NCBI GenBank assembly: GCA_947471745.1
Contig: CANJKZ010000176.1
Coordinates: 36,001 to 100,000 of the forward strand
Length of the DNA stretch: 64,000 bases
Direction: 5' to 3'
Source of the DNA: Closterium sp. Naga37s-1
Lineage: Eukaryota > Streptophyta > Zygnematophyceae > Desmidiales > Closteriaceae
Position 1 is the first letter of the stretch, and every line of letters begins with the position of its first letter. The notes below the pieces were generated by a model. The model was not told the origin of the DNA, did not search any database, and was given only the letters and a program-made list of their open reading frames with translations. Below, piece after piece: positions 57,785-64,000 of the stretch. The position numbers and the translations under genes are program-made.

Positions 57785-58805
57785 ACACACATGTGCAACA
57801 GGCATGGTTCGATCGCCAATACCAGTGACCGATCATGATCGTCACCCTCACACGCTCCTGCTGGTTTGGTTATAGGCCCAAACGCACACAGCCGCGTGAC
57901 TGAACAGAAGAAAAACGCTGGGAAAGAGCGTTTTCATCACCAAAACGCGGAAAGATCCACACATGAGCAAAAAATGCAGTAGGCATGGTTCATTCGCCCG
58001 TGCCAATGACCGATCATGCTCGTCACCCACCCACGCTTGGCTTGGTAATAGGTCCAGACGCACACATCCGCGTGACCGAACGGAAGAAAAACGCTCGTAG
58101 CGAGCGTTTTCATCCCCAAAACGCGGAAGGATTCGCACATGTGCAGAAAATGCAGCAGGCATGGTTCATTCACCCGTGCCAATGACCAATCATGCTCGTC
58201 ACCCTCCCACGCTAATGCTAGTTTGGTAATAGGTCCAAACACCCACAACCTCGTGACTGAACGGAAGAAAAACGCACAGAACGAGCGTTTTCATCCCCAA
58301 AACGTGGAAGGATCCGCACATGTGCAAAAAATGCAGTAGGCATGGTTCATTCGCCAGTGCCAGTGACCGATCATGCTCGTCACTCTCCCACGCTCTTGCT
58401 GGATTGGTATAGATCCAAAAACACACACCCGCGTGACCGAACGGAAGAAAAACGCCCGAAACGAGCGTTTTCATCCTCAAAACGCGGAAGGATCCGCACA
58501 TGTGCAAAAAATGAAGCAGGCATGGCTATTTCGCCAGTGCCAATGACTGATCATGCCCATCACCCTCCCACGCTCTTACTGGCTTGGTAATAGGTCCAAA
58601 CGCACATAGCCGCGTGATTGAACGGAAGAAAAACGCCCGGAACGAGCGTTTTCATCCCCAAAACGCGGAAGGATCCGCACATGCGAAAAAAATGCAGCAG
58701 GGATGGTTCGTTCGCCCATGCCAATGACCGATCATAAGGATCCGCACACGTGCAGGAAGTGCAGCGGGCGCTCTTCATTAACGAGCGCCGATGACCGATG
58801 ATGCT
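57785..58805. repeat. satellite array 1, about 179-bp monomer
   Basis: Five full copies and a partial one. Landmarks repeat at 176-182 bp spacing: GGCATGGTTC at about 57802, 57983, 58159, 58338, 58518 and 58700. Each monomer contains GACCGATCATGCTCGTCACC, a GGTCCAAACGCACACA block and a hairpin around AAAACG...CGTTTT. Copies are about 85-95% alike by eye. Confidence 0.95.
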
Positions 58806-61800
58806 CGAAAATTGTGGTTGATCATTCCTTGTGGATCTCAAAATTTGAGCGCCTGAACTCTGTGTGGTATGCCCATTATAGGTGCACATACTAACTAGAC
58901 TACCCAACGCATCACTTTGACCGGTCCACTGCATTGGATGTCTCTTCTTTTGCGCTAGTCCACTAGATTAGACCATTTTCCACATCCACAACAATTGTCT
59001 CCACTTCATTCCATGTAGTTCTCAGAATTTGAGCTCCCGAACTCTGCTGGTACGCCCATTATAGGTGCGCATACTGACCAGACTGTCCAACGCATCACTT
59101 TGACTGGTCCACTGCATTGGATGCCTCTTATTTTATGCTAGTCCACTAGATTAGACTATTTTCGACATCCACAACAATCGCTTCCATTTCGTTCCATGTG
59201 ATTCTCAAAATTTGAGCTCCTGAATTCCGCCTGGTACGCCCATTATAGGTGCGCATACTGACCAGACTGCCCAACGCATCATTTTGACTGGTCCACTGCA
59301 TTGGATGCCTCTTTTTTTGTGCTAGTCCTCAATATTAGACTATTTTCGACATCCACAATCATCCACAATAAGTGTTTCCATTTCGTTCCACGTGGTTCTC
59401 AAAATTTGAGCTCCTGAACTCTGCCTGGTACGCCCATTATAGATGCGCATACTGACCAGACTGCCCAACGCATCACTTTGATTGGTCCACTGCATTGGAT
59501 GCCTCTTTTTTTGTGCTAGTCCTCAACATTAGAATATTTTCCACATCCACAACAAGTGTTTCCATTTCGTTCCACGTGGTTCCCAAAATTTGAGCGCCTG
59601 AACTCTGCCTGGTACGCCCATAATAGGTGCGCATACTGACCAGACTACCCAACGCATCACTTTGATTGCTCCACTGCATTGGATGCCTCTTATTTTGTGC
59701 TAGTCCACTAGATTAGACTATTTTCGACATCCACAACAATTGTTTCCATTTCGTTCCATGTGGTTCTCAAAATTTGAGCTCCTGAACTCTGCCTAGTACG
59801 CCCATTATAGGTGCGCATACTGACCAGACTGCCTAACGCATCACTTTGACTGGTCCACTGCATTGGATGCCTTCTCTTTTGTGTTAGTCCTCAATATTAG
59901 ACTATTTTCAACATCCACAATAAGTGTTTCCATTTCGTTCCATGTGGTTCTCAAAATTTGAGCTCCTGAACTCTGCATGGTACGCCCATTATAGATGCGC
60001 ATACTGACCAGACTGCCCAACGCATCACTTTGATTGGTCCACTGCATTGGATGCCTCTTTTTTTGTGCTAGTCCTCAACATTAGAATATTTTCCACATCC
60101 ACAACAAGTGTTTCCATTTCGTTCCACGTGGTTCCCAAAATTTGAGCGCCTGAACTCTGCCTGGTACGCCCATAATAGGTGCGCATACTGACCAGACTGC
60201 CCAACGCATCATTTTGACTGGTCCATTGCATTGGATGCCTCTTCTTTTGTGCTAGTCCACAAGATCAGACTACTTTACACATCCATAACAAGTACTTCCA
60301 TTTCGTTCCATGTGGTTCTTAAGGTTTGAGCTCCTGAATTCTGCCTGGTACGCCCATTATAGGTGCGCGTACTGACCAGACTGCCAAACGCATCACTTTG
60401 ACTGGTCCACTGCATTGGATGCCTCTTCTTTTGTGCTAGTCCACAAGATCAGACTACTTTACACATCCATAACAAGTACTTCCATTTCGTTCCATGTGGT
60501 TCTCAAGGTTTGAGCTCCTGAACTCTGCCTGGTACGCCCATTATAGGTGCGCATACTGACCAGACTGCCCAACGCATCACTTTGACTGGTCCATTGCATT
60601 GGATGCCTCTTCTTTTGTGCTAGTCCACAAGATCAGACTACTTTACACATCCATAACAAGTACTTCCATTTCGTTCCATGTGGTTCTGAAGGTTTGAGCT
60701 CCTGAACTCTGCCTGGTACGCCCATTATAGGTGCGCATACTGACCAGACTGCCAAACGCATCACTTTGACTGGTCCACTGCATTGGATGCCTCTTCTTTT
60801 GTGCTAGTCCACAAGATCAGACTACTTTACACATCCATAACAAGTACTTCCATTTCGTTCCATGTGGTTCTCAAGGTTTGAGCTCCTGAATTCTGACTGG
60901 TACGCCCATTATAGGTGCGCATACCAACCAGACTGCCCAACGCATCACTTTGACTGGTCCACTGCATTGGATGCCTCTTCTTTTGTGCTAGTCCACTAGA
61001 TTAGACTATTTCCCACATTCACAACAAGTTCTTCCATTTTGTTCCATGTGGTTCTCAAAATTGAACTCTACCTGGTACGCCCATAATAGGTGCTTATACT
61101 GATCAGATTGCCCAACGCATCACTTTGATTGGTCCACTGCATTGGATGGCTCTTTTTTTGTGCTAGTCCACCATAGTAGACTATTTTTCACATCCACAAA
61201 AAGTGTTTTTCTTTCGTTCTATGTGGTTTTAAAAATTTGAGCTCCTAAAACCTGCCTGGTACGCCCATTATAGGTGCGCATACTAACCAGACTATGTTCC
61301 ACATCCACAAAAATTGTTTCCATCTTATTCCATGTGGTTCTCAAAATTTGAGCTCCTAAACTCTGCCTGGTACGCCCATAATTGGTGCGCATACTGACCA
61401 GACTGCCCAACGCATCACTTTGATTGGTCCACTGCATTGGATGCCTCTTCTTTTGCACTAGTCCACTAGATTAGAATTTTTCCCACATCGACAAGAAGTG
61501 TTTCGATTTCGTTCCATGTGGTTCTCAAAATATAAGCGCCTGAACTATGCGTGGTACGCCCATTATAGGTGCGCATACTAACCAGACTACCCAACGCACC
61601 ACTTTGACTGGTCCACTGCATTGGATGCCTTTTCATTTGTGCTAGTCCACTAGAATAGAATATGTTCCACATCCATAACAAGTGTTTCCATTTTGTTCCA
61701 TGTGGATCTCAAAATTTGAGCTCCTAAACTCTGCCTGGTACGCCCATAATTGGTGCGCATACTGACCAGACTGCCCAACGCATCACTTTGACTGGTCCAC

Positions 61801-64000
61801 TGCATTGGATGCCTCTTCTTTTGTGCTAGTCCACTAGATTAGACTATTTTTCACATCCACAACAAGTGTTTCCATTTCGTTCCATGTGGGTCTCAAAATT
61901 TGAGCGCCTGAACTCTGCGTGGTACGTCCATTATAGGTGCGCAAACTAACCAGACTACCCAACGCATCACATTGATTGGTCCACTGCATTGGATGCCTCT
62001 TCTTTTGTGCTAGTGCACTAGATTAGACTACTTTCTACATCCACAACAATTTTTTCAATTCGTTCCATGTGGTTCTCAAAATTTGAGCTCTTGAACTCTG
62101 CGTGGTACGGACATTATAGGTGCGCATACTGACCGGACTGCCCAACGCATCATTTTGACTGGTCCACTGAATTGGATGCCTCTTCTTTTGTTCTACTCCA
62201 CCATAGTAGATTATTTTCCACATCCACAACAAGTGTTTCCATTTCGTCCCATGTGGTTCTCAAAATTTGAGCGCCTAAACTATGCGTGGTACGCCCATTA
62301 TAGGTGCGCATACCTACCAGACTACCCAACGCATCACTTTGACTGGTCCACTGCATTGTATGCCTCTTATTTTGTGCTAGTCCACTAGATCGGACTATTT
62401 TACACATCCATAACAAGTATTTTTATTTCGTTCCGTGTGGTTCTCAATGTTTGAGCTCCTGAATTCTGCCTGGTACGCCCATTATAGGTGCGCGTACTGA
62501 CCAGACTACCCAACGCATCACTTTGATGGGTCCACTGCATTGGACGCCTCTTGTTTTGTGCTAGTCCACCATAGTAGAGTATTTTTCACATTCACAAGAA
62601 GTGTTTCCATTTCGTTCCATGTGGTTCTCAAAATTTGAGCGCCTGAACTATACGTGGTACGCCCATTATAGGTGTGCATACCAACCAGACTACCCAACGC
62701 ATAAGTTTGAATGGTCCACTGCATTGGATGCCTCTTTCTTTTGTGCTAGTCCACTAGATTAGACTATTTTCCACATCCACAACAGTTGTTTCCATTTCGT
62801 TCCATGTGGTTCTCAAAATTTGAGCTCCTGAATTCTGCCCGGTACGCCCATAATAGGTGCACATACTGACGAGACTGCCCAACGCATCACTTTGATTGGT
62901 CCACTGCATTGGATGCCTCTTCTTTTGTGCTAGTCCACTAGGTTAGAATATTTTCCACATTCAGAACAATTTTTTCAATTTTCTCAAAATTTGAGGTACC
63001 GAACTTTGCCTGGTACGCCCATTATAGTTGCACATACTGACCAGACTGCCCAACGCATCACTTTGATTGGTCCACTGCATTGGATGTCTCTTCTTTTGTG
63101 CTAGTCCTCAATATTAGACTATTTCTGACATCCACAACAACTGTTTCTATTTCGTTCCATGTGGTTCTCAAAATTTGAGCTCCTGAACTCTGCCTGGTAC
63201 GCCCATTATAGGTGCGCATACTGACCAGACTGCCCAATGCATCACTTTGACTGGTCCACTACATTGGATGCCTCTTCTTTTGTGCTAGTCCACTAGATCA
63301 GACTATTTTCCACATCCATAACAAGTATTTCCATTCGTTCCATGTGGTTCTCAAAATTTGAGCTCTTAAACTATGCGTGTTACGTCCATTATAGGAGCAC
63401 ATACTGACCAGACTGCCCAACGTATCATCTCGACTGGTCCACTGCATTGGATGCATCTTCTTATGTTCTATTCCACCATAGTAGACTATTTTCCACATCC
63501 ACAACAAGTGTTTCCATTTCGTCCCATGTGGTTCTCAAAATTTGAGCGCCTGAACTCTACGTTGTACGCCCATTATAGGTGCGCGTACTGACCAGACTGC
63601 CAAACGCATCACTTTGACTGGTCCACTGCATTGGATGCCTCTTCTTTTGTGCTAGTCCACAAGATCAGACTACTTTACACATCCATAACAAGTACTTCCA
63701 TTTCGTTCCATGTGGTTCTCAAGGTTTGAGCTCCTGAATTCTGCCTGGTACGCCCATTATAGGTGCGCGTACTGACCAGACTGCCAAACGCATCACTTTG
63801 ACTGGTCCACTGCATTGGATGCCTCTTCTTTTGTGCTAGTCCACAATATCAGACTACTTTACACATCCATAACAAGTACTTCCATTTCGTTCCATGTGGT
63901 TCTCAAGGTTTGAGCTCCTGAATTCTGACTGGTACGCCCATTATAGGTGCGCATACCAACCAGACCGCCCAACGCATCACTTTGACTGGTCCACTGCATT
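58806..64000. repeat. satellite array 2, about 184-bp monomer, continuing past the window
   Basis: About 28 tandem monomers with landmarks TTGGATGCCTCTT, GTGCTAGTCCAC, TCCATTTCGTTCCATGTGG and GGTACGCCCATTATAGGTGC spaced 183-185 bp. Copies are roughly 80-98% alike. Sub-families alternate. No gene lies inside; short minus-strand reading frames of about 68 codons recur because each monomer is open in one frame and shifts by one base at each boundary (184 = 3x61+1). Confidence 0.97.

Noticed and set aside
59560..59582. CENP-B box in the 184-bp satellite
   Set aside because: TTTCGTTCCATGTGG fits the first part of the consensus but lacks the CGGG core; two mismatches in essential positions.
59341..63600. 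A repeated gene family of about 68-residue proteins in the 184-bp satellite
   Set aside because: The frame shifts at each monomer boundary (184 is not a multiple of 3), stops recur, and the copies show no coding-type conservation.

Overview
The window is nuclear DNA of a green eukaryote. The genes are intron-rich and GC-rich, the introns are CT-rich, and the products are plant-type, several of them plastid-directed (LESV, the CPN60 alpha chaperonin, the inactive protease FTSHI4). AP-4 epsilon, YAK1, a divergent SEC23 and an SPPP-type extracellular protein point to the green lineage. A streptophyte alga, perhaps a zygnematophyte, is my best guess, but the sequence does not prove it. All gene models below were built by hand: exon phases were checked at every junction and compared with remembered family motifs. 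No database search was run.

Layout. 1-3983: 3' part of AP-4 epsilon (+). 4421-4492: tRNA-Pro (-). 5761-9035: LESV, a starch-granule protein (+). 9803-12592: secreted protein with two DUF4440-like domains and a long proline-rich region (+). 12915-15026: plastid DUF3598-like protein (-). 15676-20860: PRMT3 (-). 21359-26139: WDR75/NAN1, a U3 processome protein (-). 26951-35546: YAK1 kinase with a very large poly-Q tail (-). 36989-41257: CPN60 alpha (+). 41730-41802: tRNA-Arg (-). 41880-43591: ATP23 protease (+). 44037-48371: SEC23-like COPII protein (-). 48457-48529: tRNA-Ala-like (+). 48677-57288: FTSHI4 (+). 57785-64000: two satellite arrays, of about 179 bp and then about 184 bp monomers, which run off the right edge.

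The genes do not form one pathway. They are housekeeping functions: vesicle traffic (AP-4, SEC23-like), plastid biogenesis and starch (LESV, CPN60 alpha, FTSHI4, DUF3598-like), ribosome biogenesis (WDR75), arginine methylation (PRMT3), growth signalling (YAK1) and mitochondrial protein processing (ATP23).

The most unusual feature concerns the introns. In about ten of roughly 78 modelled introns, in six different genes, a tandem repeat begins exactly at the 5' splice site. In most of these its unit contains the last bases of the exon plus the GT donor, so each array is a row of duplicated exon-intron junctions. No equivalent was seen at acceptors. Three of these arrays have 21-bp units that stay open in the exon's reading frame. 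A second splice oddity is recurrent use of GTCCG donors, plus one probable GC-AG intron.
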